A DNA stretch of 44,025 bases, from NCBI GenBank assembly GCA_947497945.1, contig CANMIP010000037.1:1-44025 (forward strand), given 5' to 3'. Position numbers and translations under genes: made by a program. Of the stretch, positions 23,606 to 32,020 are shown piece after piece. The notes under the pieces were generated by a model. That model had not been told where the DNA came from. It was given only the letters and a program-made list of their open reading frames with translations, and did no database searches. Numbering within the stretch: the first letter of the stretch is position 1; each line of letters begins with the position of its first letter. Origin of the DNA: an uncultured Tropicimonas sp. (lineage in GTDB: Bacteria > Pseudomonadota > Alphaproteobacteria > Rhodobacterales > Rhodobacteraceae).

Positions 23606-25480
23606 ATGACCAACCGTTCCGAAACCACTCTTCCGGACCCGCGCGACCTCTTGTCCGAGGTGGCGGAGGCCGTTCTGATCGCGGGCAGCCTGCTGCGCGC
23701 CGAGGCGCATCGTCCCGCCGGCCCACGCAAGCTTGGTTCCTTCAAGGCGCCCATCGATGACGAGATCGAGGCGTTTCTGAAGGAGCGCCTGCTCAGGCTC
23801 CATCCCTGTGATTGGTGGGGTGAGGAAACGCCACGCCGTCTGTCCGACCACCGGGATGCCTGGGCCGTAGATCCGCAGGATGGCACGCGCGCGTTCCTCA
23901 GGGGCCTGCGCGGCTCCTCCGTTTCGGTCGCTCTAGTGCGCGACGGAGTGCCGGTGCTTGGCATCGTTTATGCCCCGCTTGCGCCCACCGATGACGGCGA
24001 CTTCTTCGCTTGGGCCGAAGGGCTGCCTGCCACTCGCAACGGCGAGGTTCTGGGCGCTATCGGCAACGATGCTCCAGCCTTCTCCTTTGATCCGGACGCC
24101 GAAACACCGTCGATGTGGCCACTTCCAAAGCCAGAGGCACGCGGATACGGGGTCGACACGGTTCTCGCGCTAAACGATCAGGCAGGCAACCATGCCCGGC
24201 ACAATCACGTGGCCTTCCGCCCGGCGCGGGTGCGCGCAGTGCCCTCTATCGCCTGGCGGCTCGCTCTGGCGGCGGCAGGAGAGGTGGATGCCGCCCTTAG
24301 CCTGACGTCTGGCTTGTGCGACTACGACATCGCTGGCGGCCATGCAATCCTGCGCGGGGTCGGCGGCGTTCTGACTGAACTTGGTGGAGAGCCTATTCTC
24401 TATAGTGGCGGGCGCAGCTTCAACGGCTGCATCGGCGGTCCTGAGGCGATCGTGGCCGAGGTTGCACAACGCCGACCCGTCTTCAGCCATGAAAAAAGCC
24501 GCCACGCCGCCCGACCCGCGCGGCTCTGCCCATCTTCGGGCATGCTTGACCGGGCGCAGGGAGTGTTGATGGGCCTTCTGGCGGGTGACGCGCTCGGCTC
24601 AGCGGTCGAGTTCCGCTCGACTAGCGAGATCCTGCGCCTCTACCCGGACGGTGTGCGCGATCTCGCTGATGGCGGAACCTGGAACACCTTTGCGGGCCAG
24701 CCTACGGATGATGGCGAAATGGCGCTGTCGCTGGCACGCTGCCTGGTGGCCGAGGAGCGTTTCGACACCGACGCCGTAGGACGGGCCTATGTTGGCTGGG
24801 GCGCCTCGCGGCCCTTCGACATGGGCGGTACGACAGCAGCGGGGTTGGCTTCACTGGCCGGGCGTGGCCGGAGGAACACTGACAGTCAGTCGAATGGGGC
24901 CTTGATGCGCGTGGCCCCCATTGGCATCTTCGCCGCCGGCCGGCCGGAACTGGCCGCGCGGTTGGCGCGCGAGGATGCGGCCCTGACCCATCCCCATCCA
25001 GTCTGTGTCGCAGCCTCCGGCGCTTATGCCGCGGCCGTTGCTGGAGCGGTTGGAGGCGCCCCGCGTCCGACTGTCTGGGCGCTGGCGCATGCCAATTCTG
25101 GCAAGGGCGAGGGAGGTCAGGCCGTGCGCCGCGCACTCATGCACGCGTTCGGGAGCGACCCATTCGACATGATGCGCAATATGGGTTGGGTGATCCACGC
25201 CTTCACGAACGCCTTCCGCGCACTGGCAATGGACGCCCCTTTGGAGCGTGCGCTGACCGGCACGGTGCGGTTCGGCGGCGACACTGACACCAACGCAGCC
25301 ATCTGCGGTGCCCTGATCGGCGCGGTTCAGGGCCGCTCGGGACTGCCACAGCGTTGGCAGCGCGCGATTCTCACCTGCCGCGCAGTCGATGCGCCGGGCA
25401 TTGCCCATCCGCGTCCGGTCCCATTCTGGCCCGATGACGCACCCGATCTCGCCGAGGCGTTGCTGGCCGCTGGAGCCTGA
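23606..25480 (+). CDS. Fusion of inositol-monophosphatase-like and ADP-ribosylglycohydrolase domains
   Basis: A 624-residue two-domain enzyme. Residues 10-290 have the motifs of the IMPase/CysQ superfamily: WWGEET (Glu73/Glu74), VDPQDGT (89-94, with flanking WA) and CDYDIAGGHAIL (Asp239, Asp241), so all Mg-binding positions seem present. Residues 313-623 are an ADP-ribosylglycohydrolase (DraG/ARH type): GVLMGLLAGDALGSAVEF, metal-binding PTDDGEM (367-371), NGALMRVAPIG, and GGDTDTNAAICGALIGA (557 onward). The first domain removes phosphate from nucleotide- or inositol-type substrates; the second hydrolyses ADP-ribose linkages from proteins, DNA or small molecules. Together they suggest stepwise processing of a phosphorylated ADP-ribose compound, which is inference. 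A strong AAGGAGG precedes ATG 23606. Confidence 0.9.
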   Translation: MTNRSETTLPDPRDLLSEVAEAVLIAGSLLRAEAHRPAGPRKLGSFKAPIDDEIEAFLKERLLRLHPCDWWGEETPRRLSDHRDAWAVDPQDGTRAFLRGLRGSSVSVALVRDGVPVLGIVYAPLAPTDDGDFFAWAEGLPATRNGEVLGAIGNDAPAFSFDPDAETPSMWPLPKPEARGYGVDTVLALNDQAGNHARHNHVAFRPARVRAVPSIAWRLALAAAGEVDAALSLTSGLCDYDIAGGHAILRGVGGVLTELGGEPILYSGGRSFNGCIGGPEAIVAEVAQRRPVFSHEKSRHAARPARLCPSSGMLDRAQGVLMGLLAGDALGSAVEFRSTSEILRLYPDGVRDLADGGTWNTFAGQPTDDGEMALSLARCLVAEERFDTDAVGRAYVGWGASRPFDMGGTTAAGLASLAGRGRRNTDSQSNGALMRVAPIGIFAAGRPELAARLAREDAALTHPHPVCVAASGAYAAAVAGAVGGAPRPTVWALAHANSGKGEGGQAVRRALMHAFGSDPFDMMRNMGWVIHAFTNAFRALAMDAPLERALTGTVRFGGDTDTNAAICGALIGAVQGRSGLPQRWQRAILTCRAVDAPGIAHPRPVPFWPDDAPDLAEALLAAGA

Positions 25481-25537
25481 TCGGTGAAACTGCCGATCGG
25501 TTCCCGTGCCGACCGTCCCAGAATACATGAGGAAGCC

Positions 25538-25738
25538 ATGCACGATGCCGTACCTGCCAATGCACACCTTGGGAAACAGCGGCGCATCCTAACCAAGGCA
25601 GTGGCCCTCTTGACCACCATCAACGGAGTGGAAGCACGCCTAACCGCCGCTGACGCCACCTGCACCGACCGCCTCGAAGCCCTGCTTCACGGGCGACTCG
25701 TGCCGATCATTGTCCAAAACAAGGAGATTTCAGAATGA
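25538..25738 (+). CDS. Small protein between fusion enzyme and winged-helix protein
   Basis: Unrecognised 66-residue protein, start ATG 25538 with GAGGAA about 5 bases upstream; a GTG at 25484 would give 84 residues. Its C-terminus is helical (ILTKAVALLTTINGVEARL, then DRLEALLHGRLVPIIVQNK). The stop overlaps the ATG of the next gene (ATGA). Size, position and coupling would suit a regulator, antitoxin or complex partner, but nothing in the sequence proves it. Confidence 0.5.
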   Translation: MHDAVPANAHLGKQRRILTKAVALLTTINGVEARLTAADATCTDRLEALLHGRLVPIIVQNKEISE

Positions 25739-26490
25739 GTGCGCTTTACAAGGATTCCCCCGAAGTGGTCGAGTTCATGAGATTGTTTTCACAACTGAAG
25801 GAGTGGTCCGACGACGACGCCGCTGGACCCGGTGACTTCGCCCCCCGTAACGAGAGCATCAAGAATCTCTGTGTTGAGGTTTCTTCTGCAGGCACCCTCC
25901 TCACAAGAAACGAGCGCCAGTCGCGGGAGTTATTCGCCGCACCTGTCGATCCGGCCTTTCTGTCCGCCTGGCGCGAGTATGAGGAGCGCTACAAATCTGT
26001 TCTGTCCTGGATCTGGCTTTCTGAATTTCGCCCTTGGCCTGAGCCATCCGAACCAAGCCGCGTGTCAAAGGCGGATTTGCAATGGCGCAACGCGGATGAC
26101 GAGGCGTCCGGGCAGACCAGGGCTATTGAGGAAGTGATCGATTTCGCGCAGGACAATGCCGGTTCTGCCGAGTCGTTAGAGGTAAAAAGCTCCGAAAAGA
26201 CCCCGGGTCAAACATCTGAGAAGGAGACTCCAATGGGAAAGATTCGCTGGGTAGATGACGTGTTCGAAGCAATCCGGAGACTCGGAGGCAGTGCGACTCT
26301 GCATTCGATCTACAAGGAAGTGGAGAATATCCGCCGGAAGGCTGGGCGGTCAGTTCCTAAGACGCTGGAGGCAACTATCAGGCGGACACTCGAAGATCAC
26401 TCGTCTGACTCAGCCAATTATCGTGGGACCGACCTTTTCGCCAACATTGGACGAGGTGAATGGGCAATCCGGCAGGATCGTCGCGCCTAG
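25735..26490 (+). CDS. Protein with C-terminal winged-helix domain of restriction/HNH-associated type
   Basis: The 251-residue protein has an unassigned N-terminal helical domain (residues 1-110), a charged linker (about 120-165) and a C-terminal winged helix from residue 167: IRWVDDVFEAIRRLGGSATL, a YKEVENIRRK helix, TLEATIRRTLEDHSSDSANYRG and the closing strand LFANIGRGEWAIR. The C-terminal pattern (W-V-x-D-V...ATIRRTLEDHSSDS...G-x-W) is one I know from DNA-recognition domains next to restriction endonucleases. An internal ATG at 26233, with AAGGAG 6 bases upstream, would give the winged helix alone (85 residues). It is coupled to the small gene before it. Confidence 0.65.
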   Translation: MSALYKDSPEVVEFMRLFSQLKEWSDDDAAGPGDFAPRNESIKNLCVEVSSAGTLLTRNERQSRELFAAPVDPAFLSAWREYEERYKSVLSWIWLSEFRPWPEPSEPSRVSKADLQWRNADDEASGQTRAIEEVIDFAQDNAGSAESLEVKSSEKTPGQTSEKETPMGKIRWVDDVFEAIRRLGGSATLHSIYKEVENIRRKAGRSVPKTLEATIRRTLEDHSSDSANYRGTDLFANIGRGEWAIRQDRRA

Positions 26491-26572
26491 GACATATGAG
26501 TTGCTGCCTGCGGGGGGTAAGCCCTCGCAGGCGCTCGCGCCGAACAGCATAGAAATTGTGATGGAGGCGATA

Positions 26573-26761
26573 ATGCGGAAATACCGGAACGAACTGAAAA
26601 GCGTGATATCGGCCGAGGGCCTCACGATAAATGATGTCAGGGTCGGCAGGCACATCAAGATCATTTGCGAGGAAGGGTGCATTACCGCTTCAAAGACACC
26701 TGGCGATTGGCGCAATATGCGAAACATCCGGTCGCAGGCTCGGCGAATGCGCGGTGGGTAG
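26573..26761 (+). CDS. Small basic protein, possibly HicA-like
   Basis: A 62-residue protein, start ATG 26573 with GGAGG five bases upstream. The sequence runs helix (MRKYRNELKSVISAEGLTIN), two strands (VRVGRHIKIICEEGCITAS), then TPGDWRNMRNIRSQARRM. This order, with a (S/T)-P-x-D-x-R-x-x-x-N-x-R ending, recalls the double-stranded-RNA-binding-like fold of HicA toxins and small phage relatives, though the HicA catalytic His is not in its usual context. No HicB-type partner follows. It is the last gene before the right end; 26762-26925 holds nothing that I recognise. Confidence 0.45.
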   Translation: MRKYRNELKSVISAEGLTINDVRVGRHIKIICEEGCITASKTPGDWRNMRNIRSQARRMRGG

Positions 26762-26925
26762 ATTTTAACAGTCAGAGATCTTCGAAGGCTGCGCGCGGTT
26801 GGCGGTCTGGGAGCCTTCCGTCAGGCGCGGAACACTAGCTTAGCGCTGGGTGTTCGCACCGACGCCGAATGAGATTCTTTCCCTGATTCTTCACTCGATA
26901 CAAGGCAAGACGTGGAAACGTTGGC

Positions 26926-26945
26926 GTGTTGCCCCGGTGTTACCC
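26926..26945. repeat. Right paired GTGTTRCCC motif (putative integrase arm site)
   Basis: GTGTTGCCC (26926-26934) and GTGTTACCC (26937-26945) repeat the motif pair found just before the integrase gene, with the same 11-bp period and orientation. The pair lies 70 bases left of the right attachment core. Matching pairs at both ends of the element are best explained as integrase arm sites. Confidence 0.55.
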
Positions 26946-27015
26946 AGGAGGAATTTCCAGAGACGCTACGAACGACGCTAGCACTGGCAAATTACTGATA
27001 TATCTAGAGATTTTA

Positions 27016-27090
<75 letters not shown>

Positions 27091-27106
27091 GCTGGAGTGA
27101 GGGCGG

Positions 27107-27134
27107 GATATACAGTCTGCGGGTAGGAGTGCAA
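27107..27134 (-). promoter_or_regulatory. Promoter of tRNA-Thr
   Basis: On the minus strand TTGCAC (complement of 27129-27134) and TATATC (27107-27112) are spaced by 16 bases; the -10 ends 17 bases before the tRNA 5' end. Fit and position are good for a stable-RNA promoter. Confidence 0.6.
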
Positions 27135-27221
27135 GCGGATTTTTGCATCACCGTGCGGAATTGCGCGAGACACGGCCGAGGCAGGCTGGACCTGAGGCCA
27201 CGTGTCGCGTAATCGCGGCGC

Positions 27222-27437
27222 ATGAACAGCAAGGACAAGGCTTCCGGGACCGGCTGGACCACGGGCGCGGGCACAGGCGGCGACCGTGATGCGCGGTTGA
27301 AACAGGCGCTCAAGGCGAATCTGGCACGGCGCAAGGCACAGGCGCGGGCCCGTGCGGCCGAGGAGCCGTCCCGCGATGAATTGAAGACCGAACAGACAGG
27401 CCGGGACACGGCCGGAGAGGCGGAGCAGGATGGATAG
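27222..27437 (+). CDS. Small conserved-type protein ahead of murA
   Basis: A 71-residue, very hydrophilic protein ([20 protein letters not shown], helix [24 protein letters not shown], acidic tail). The basic helix reading [11 protein letters not shown] is seen in short proteins just upstream of murA in related bacteria, from memory. It overlaps the murA start by 8 bases, so the two are coupled. Function unknown. Confidence 0.65.
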   Translation: MNSKDKASGTGWTTGAGTGGDRDARLKQALKANLARRKAQARARAAEEPSRDELKTEQTGRDTAGEAEQDG

Positions 27438-28701
27438 GATCGTCGTTCAGGGCAACGGCCCGCTATCGGGTGAAATCAACATTTCGGGGGCGAAGAATGC
27501 CTGCCTGGCCCTGATGCCGGCAACGCTTCTGAGCGAGGAGCCGTTGACGCTCACAAATGCGCCACGCCTCTCCGACATCCGCACCATGACGACCCTGCTG
27601 GAATCGCTCGGCGCCGAGATTTCGACCATGCAGGACGGCAAGGTGCTGGCCATGTCCAGCCATGCCGCCGAAAACCACGTCGCCGACTATGACATCGTGC
27701 GCAAGATGCGCGCCTCCAACCTCGTGCTTGGCCCGCTGCTGGCGCGGCACGGCCACGCGGTGGTCTCGCTGCCGGGCGGCTGCGCCATTGGTGCACGTCC
27801 GATGGACATCCATATCGACGCGTTGGAGCAGATGGGCGCTGAGATCGAGCTGCGCGACGGCTATCTCCACGCCACGACGAAGGGCGGCCTCAAGGGGGCC
27901 GAGATCCCGCTGCGCTTTGCCTCCGTCGGCGCGACGGAGAATATCGTCATGGCAGCGACGCTGGCCAAGGGCACGACGGTCCTGAGCAATGCCGCGCGCG
28001 AGCCGGAAATTGTCGACCTCGTCGAATGCCTGCGCCGGATGGGCGCGCAGATCGAGGGGGAAGGCACAGATACGATCACCATCCAGGGCGTCGACCGGCT
28101 CAGTGGCGCGACCCATCCGGTGGTCGCGGACCGGATCGAGACCGGCACCTACATGCTGGCCCCGGCGATTGCCGGCGGCGAGGTCGAGCTGATCGGCGGG
28201 CGGATCAACCTGCTGGGAGCCTTCTGCGAGAAGCTCGATGCCTGCGAGATCGATGTCACCGAGACCGATAGGGGCCTGCGCGTGAAGCGCCGTAACGGGC
28301 GCGTTGGTGCGGTCGATGTTGTCACAGAGATTTTCCCCGGCTTCCCGACAGACCTGCAGGCGCAGATGATGGCGCTGCTGTGCACGGCGGACGGGGTCTC
28401 CGTACTCGAGGAACGTATCTTCGAGAACCGGTTCATGCATGCCCCGGAGCTGATTCGGATGGGGGCACAGATCGATGTGCAGGGCGGGGTAGCCACCGTG
28501 ACCGGGGTCGAACGCCTGCGCGGGGCGCCGGTCATGGCGACCGACCTGCGCGCATCGGTCTCCCTGATCCTCGCGGCCCTTGCGGCCGAGGGGGAGACCG
28601 TGATCAATCGGGTTTATCATCTCGATCGCGGATATGAGCGAGTCGAGGAAAAACTGGGCGCCGTTGGCGCAAAGATCGAGCGGGTGAGCGAACATGACTG
28701 A
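27430..28701 (+). CDS. murA: UDP-N-acetylglucosamine 1-carboxyvinyltransferase
   Basis: MurA transfers enolpyruvate from phosphoenolpyruvate to UDP-GlcNAc, the first committed step of peptidoglycan synthesis in the cytoplasm. The 423-residue protein matches the family length. It starts [24 protein letters not shown] (Lys22-Asn23 of the active site) and has [14 protein letters not shown] with the catalytic, fosfomycin-reactive Cys at position 118. ATEN and [17 protein letters not shown] near the end are also typical. Two internally similar halves form the inside-out barrel. The stop overlaps the start of the DUF2948 gene. Confidence 0.97.
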   Translation: MDRIVVQGNGPLSGEINISGAKNACLALMPATLLSEEPLTLTNAPRLSDIRTMTTLLESLGAEISTMQDGKVLAMSSHAAENHVADYDIVRKMRASNLVLGPLLARHGHAVVSLPGGCAIGARPMDIHIDALEQMGAEIELRDGYLHATTKGGLKGAEIPLRFASVGATENIVMAATLAKGTTVLSNAAREPEIVDLVECLRRMGAQIEGEGTDTITIQGVDRLSGATHPVVADRIETGTYMLAPAIAGGEVELIGGRINLLGAFCEKLDACEIDVTETDRGLRVKRRNGRVGAVDVVTEIFPGFPTDLQAQMMALLCTADGVSVLEERIFENRFMHAPELIRMGAQIDVQGGVATVTGVERLRGAPVMATDLRASVSLILAALAAEGETVINRVYHLDRGYERVEEKLGAVGAKIERVSEHD

Positions 28702-29170
28702 TGCAACCTTCGAGGACGGCGCGGAACGGCCGCTGAACCTGTCGGCGGAGGATGGCGACGACCTGCAGGTCATCTCGGCGATGGTGCAGGACGCGGTATT
28801 CCCGATCACCGAGATGCGTTGGGAGCGAAAGGCGCGGCGCTTCGCCGTGCTGCTCAACCGTTTCCGCTGGGAAGATCGCGAGGCCGCGGAGCGGCTGGGG
28901 CGGCCTTTCGAACGGGTGCAGAGCCTGCTCGTGATCGAAGACGTGCAGAAGGTTTCCAGCCAGGGGATCGACCGCGCGGATACCGAGACGGTTCTCTCGC
29001 TGCTGTCGCTGGCTTTCGAGCCGGGCGAGGACGGCACCGGGCGGCTGGAGCTGGTTCTGGCCGGGGACGGAGCAATCGGGCTCGATGTCGAATGCCTGAA
29101 TGTCGCCCTTCGGGATGTGACGCGGCCCTATGTGGCCCCCTCGGGCCATGTCCCGGAGCATGGCGACTGA
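28694..29170 (+). CDS. DUF2948 family protein
   Basis: The 158-residue protein has the hallmarks of the DUF2948 family of alphaproteobacteria, almost always between murA and his[37 protein letters not shown] and [39 protein letters not shown]. The function is not known to me. ATG 28694 overlaps the murA stop by 8 bases, so it is translated with murA. Confidence 0.9.
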   Translation: MTDATFEDGAERPLNLSAEDGDDLQVISAMVQDAVFPITEMRWERKARRFAVLLNRFRWEDREAAERLGRPFERVQSLLVIEDVQKVSSQGIDRADTETVLSLLSLAFEPGEDGTGRLELVLAGDGAIGLDVECLNVALRDVTRPYVAPSGHVPEHGD

Positions 29171-29239
29171 GCGCCGCGCAACGGCCTGCTTGAGGCGGCT
29201 GGAGCGGGGCGCTATCAGGGGCCTCGACAAGGAGACCCC

Positions 29240-30547
29240 ATGCCCCAGTTTCTTGACAGCCGCGACGCGGATTTCGAAGCGAAATTCGCCGCCTTCCTGA
29301 CCACCAAGCGCGAGGATGCGCCGGATGTGGATGAGACCGTTGCCGGCATCATCGCGGATGTGCGCGCACGCGGCGATGTGGCGGTGCTGGAGCTGACGGC
29401 GCGGTTCGACCGGCTGGAGCTGACGCCCGAGACGCTGGCTTTCTCGGCCGAGGAGATCGAGCGCTATTGCGCCGAGGTCTCCGAAGAAGAGCGCGCCGCG
29501 CTGGAACTCGCGGCCGAACGCATCCGGGCTTATCACGAGAAACAGCTTCCCGAAGATGCGAGCTGGCAGGATGCCTCCGGCGCAACGCTGGGCTGGCGCT
29601 GGACGCCGGTGTCGGCGGCCGGTCTCTACGTGCCGGGCGGGATCGCCTCCTACCCTTCCTCCGTGCTGATGAACGCCATCCCGGCCAAGGTCGCTGGCGT
29701 CGAGGAACTGGCCATCGCCGTGCCGACACCGGACGGCGAGGTGAACCCGCTGGTGCTGCTGGCGGCGAGGATCGCCGGGGTCGACAGGATCTATCGCATG
29801 GGCGGCGCGCAAGCCGTGGCCGCGCTGGCCTATGGAACCGAGACGGTCGCGCCGGTGGACAAGATCACCGGGCCGGGCAACGCCTTTGTCGCCGCCGCCA
29901 AGCGGCGTGTCTTCGGCAAGGTCGGGATCGACATGATCGCGGGGCCCTCGGAGATCCTCGTCATTGCCGATGCGGAGAACGACCCCGACTGGATCGCCGT
30001 GGACCTGCTCAGCCAGGCCGAGCATGACGAGAGCGCGCAGTCGATCCTGATCACGCCGGATGCCGCGTTTGGTCGTGCCGTCGCCGAAGCCGTCGAGAAG
30101 CGGCTTGAAACGCTGGAACGACGCGCCGTCGCTGCGCCGAGCTGGCGCGATTATGGCGCGATCATCACGGTGCGCGATCTCGACGAGGCCGCCGCCCTGT
30201 CGGACCGGGTCGCGCCCGAGCACCTGGAGCTGTGTGTCGCCGATCCGGAGGCGCTGTCGGACAAGATCAAACATGCCGGCGCCATCTTCCTCGGCGCCTG
30301 GACGCCGGAGGCCATCGGCGACTATGTCGGCGGGCCGAACCACGTGCTGCCCACGGCGCGCTCGGCGCGCTTCTCCTCCGGGCTTTCCGTGCTCGATTTC
30401 ATGAAGCGCACCACGCTGGCGCGCATGTCTCCCGGCGCCCTGGCCGCGATTGGCCCGGCCGCCGAAACCCTTGCCATTTCCGAGAGCCTGGAGGCGCATG
30501 GCCTGTCCGTCCGCGCCCGGCTCGACCGGCTCAACGAGGACGGCTGA
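29240..30547 (+). CDS. hisD: Histidinol dehydrogenase
   Basis: HisD oxidises L-histidinol to L-histidine in two NAD-dependent steps, the end of histidine biosynthesis. The 435-residue protein matches the family: YVPGGIASYPSSVLMNAIPAKVAG, GAQAVAALAYGTETV, and zinc-site residues in LSQAEHDESAQ (Gln, His), DYVGGPNHVLPT (Asp) and LEAHGLSVRARL (His). The substrate-binding segment KRTTLARMSP is present. GGAGACCCC precedes the ATG. It is not in a his operon; the stop overlaps the UPF0262 start by one base (TGATG). Confidence 0.97.
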   Translation: MPQFLDSRDADFEAKFAAFLTTKREDAPDVDETVAGIIADVRARGDVAVLELTARFDRLELTPETLAFSAEEIERYCAEVSEEERAALELAAERIRAYHEKQLPEDASWQDASGATLGWRWTPVSAAGLYVPGGIASYPSSVLMNAIPAKVAGVEELAIAVPTPDGEVNPLVLLAARIAGVDRIYRMGGAQAVAALAYGTETVAPVDKITGPGNAFVAAAKRRVFGKVGIDMIAGPSEILVIADAENDPDWIAVDLLSQAEHDESAQSILITPDAAFGRAVAEAVEKRLETLERRAVAAPSWRDYGAIITVRDLDEAAALSDRVAPEHLELCVADPEALSDKIKHAGAIFLGAWTPEAIGDYVGGPNHVLPTARSARFSSGLSVLDFMKRTTLARMSPGALAAIGPAAETLAISESLEAHGLSVRARLDRLNEDG

Positions 30548-31035
30548 TGAACGCCAACCGCATCTGCCATATCGAGATCGACCAGACGCATCTGGCCGCG
30601 CCCACGCCCGAGATCGAGCAGGAGCGGAAGGTGGCAATCTTCGACCTGCTCGAGGACAATTCCTTCGCCCTGCCCGAACGGCATGAGGGCGAGGCCATCC
30701 CGGAGGGCCCCTACCGGCTGCTGCTGGCGATCCGCGAGCGCCGCCTGGTCTTCGACATCGCCACGCAAGGCAACGATAAGGTCGGCGAGTTCCACCTCTC
30801 GCTGAGCCCGTTCCGGCAGGTGGTGAAGGACTATTTCCAGATCTGCGAGAGCTATTTCTCTGCCGTGAAAACCATGCCGCCGAGCCAGATCGAGGCAATC
30901 GACATGGCGCGGCGCGGCATCCACAACGAGGGCGCGCGCGTTCTCCAGGAGCGGCTGGAAGGCAAGGCGGCAGTCGATATCGACACGGCGCGGCGTCTCT
31001 TCACCCTCATCTGTGTGCTGCATTTCGGAGGCTGA
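30547..31035 (+). CDS. UPF0262 family protein
   Basis: The 162-residue protein matches UPF0262, a family restricted to alphaproteobacteria and found next to hisD: ERKVAIFDLLEDNSF, GPYRLLLAIRERRLVFDI, SPFRQVVKDYFQICESYFSA, and ARRGIHNEGARVLQERLEGKA. Its function is unknown. The ATG at 30547 shares a base with the hisD stop, and the phosphatase gene begins 3 bases after its own stop. Confidence 0.92.
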   Translation: MNANRICHIEIDQTHLAAPTPEIEQERKVAIFDLLEDNSFALPERHEGEAIPEGPYRLLLAIRERRLVFDIATQGNDKVGEFHLSLSPFRQVVKDYFQICESYFSAVKTMPPSQIEAIDMARRGIHNEGARVLQERLEGKAAVDIDTARRLFTLICVLHFGG

Positions 31036-31038
31036 GCG

Positions 31039-31494
31039 ATGGGAGATCTTCCGGCTTCGGTGCTTTTCACCTGCGATCACAACGCGGTGCGCTCGCCGAT
31101 TGCCGAAGGTATCGCCAAGCTTTATTACGGCCATTCCTTCTATATCCAGTCCGCCGGCGTAAAGAACGACCTCGAGATCGACGGTTTCTGCATCGCCGTC
31201 TGTGACGAGTTGAAGGTCGACCTCTCGCGCCACCGTGCCCGCTCTTTCGACGAGATGCAGGATTGGGGCGACGATCTGGGCGGCTTCGACCTCATCGTCT
31301 CGCTCTCGCCGGCAAGCCAGCGCAAGGCGCTGGAGCTGACGCGTTATTACCATCTGGACGTCGAATACTGGCCGATCATGGACCCGACCGGGCTCGGCGA
31401 GACCCGCGACGCCAAGCTGGCCCGCTACAGGCAGACGCGCGACCAGATCATCGAGCGGCTGGTCGCCCGGTTCGGCCCGCCGACAGCACAATAA
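31039..31494 (+). CDS. Low-molecular-weight tyrosine phosphatase/arsenate reductase-like protein
   Basis: The 151-residue protein has the phosphate-binding loop C-X5-R (Cys12 to Arg18: CDHNAVRSP) near its N-terminus and the acid Asp115 in MDPTG, as in low-molecular-weight protein tyrosine phosphatases. [13 protein letters not shown] and [11 protein letters not shown] are also typical. The natural substrate is unknown; the chromosomal position after UPF0262 is conserved in the group. It is probably the last gene of the murA-hisD operon, since almost 300 bases follow before infA. Confidence 0.9.
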   Translation: MGDLPASVLFTCDHNAVRSPIAEGIAKLYYGHSFYIQSAGVKNDLEIDGFCIAVCDELKVDLSRHRARSFDEMQDWGDDLGGFDLIVSLSPASQRKALELTRYYHLDVEYWPIMDPTGLGETRDAKLARYRQTRDQIIERLVARFGPPTAQ

Positions 31495-31789
31495 GCCGAT
31501 GGGGGTCCCCGACAGGGGGCCGGGGCTTCCTTGTCGCCGGGATCAACTCGGCGATCAATCCGGAACCGATCTCCGACACGCCCCCCGGTCGCGGAGCTGC
31601 ATATGCGCCGGACGGCATGGTCCGCGTGACCGCGATTGTCGCGATGTTTTCCCCCTCGGCGCCAAATTCTCGCTCCGCAGCGGTGATGATATCCATTTGC
31701 GGCAAATCGCCCTTGATTTGACCGGTATAAAAGCGCATTTAACGGCCACCCTCGCTAGAGGGCCGACTGAAACCATTTTTGGAGTGACC
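31495..31789. other. infA leader region
   Basis: Nearly 300 bases without a gene. GC-rich self-complementary sequence right after the phosphatase stop (GGGGGTCCCC and nearby) may aid termination. TATAAA at 31726-31731 is a possible -10 for infA, although a matching -35 is not clear. A small hairpin CCCTC-gcta-GAGGG lies at 31749-31762 in the presumed 5' leader. Confidence 0.4.
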
Positions 31790-32008
31790 ATGGCCAAGGA
31801 AGAGCTGCTCGAATTTCCCGGTGTCGTGAAGGAACTTCTGCCGAATGCGACATTCAGGGTCGAGTTGGAAAACGGCCATGAAATCATCGCTCATACGGCA
31901 GGAAAGATGCGCAAGAACCGCATCCGTGTCCTCGCGGGCGACCGGGTCCAGGTTGAACTGACCCCTTACGACCTGTCGAAAGGTCGTATCAACTACCGCT
32001 TCAAGTAA
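31790..32008 (+). CDS. infA: Translation initiation factor IF-1
   Basis: IF-1 occupies the ribosomal A site during initiation. The 72-residue product is the canonical S1-fold protein: [43 protein letters not shown] and [19 protein letters not shown] lies 6 bases ahead of the ATG. It has its own leader, so it is probably transcribed separately from the genes before it, and together with maf, which starts 12 bases later. Confidence 0.98.
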   Translation: MAKEELLEFPGVVKELLPNATFRVELENGHEIIAHTAGKMRKNRIRVLAGDRVQVELTPYDLSKGRINYRFK

Positions 32009-32020
32009 GGCCGCAACCGC

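Larger units (their letters stand above)
11897..27015. mobile_element. 15.1-kb integrative element in tRNA-Thr, phage-satellite-like
   Basis: The element spans from the left 45-bp repeat to the base before the right copy in tRNA-Thr, 15,119 bases. Its left half carries integrase, an AlpA-like factor, several small plus-strand genes, a primase-helicase, an HGG-motif protein and a terminase-small-subunit-like protein; its right half carries a resolvase and cargo. No capsid, tail, lysis or conjugation gene is seen. Size, gene order and the absence of structural genes resemble phage-inducible chromosomal islands and related satellites. An integrative plasmid-like element is the alternative. Both ends carry paired GTGTTRCCC motifs likely to be integrase arm sites. 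Confidence 0.85.

Noticed and set aside
26573-26761. Complete HicAB toxin-antitoxin pair
   Set aside because: The small protein resembles HicA only loosely and no HicB-like partner is adjacent.
28604-30898. A 764-codon open frame on the minus strand across hisD and neighbours, and a 524-codon one across murA
   Set aside because: Both lie antisense to well-identified core genes, are Arg/Gly/Pro-rich and have no family motif; they are shadows produced by high GC in third codon positions.
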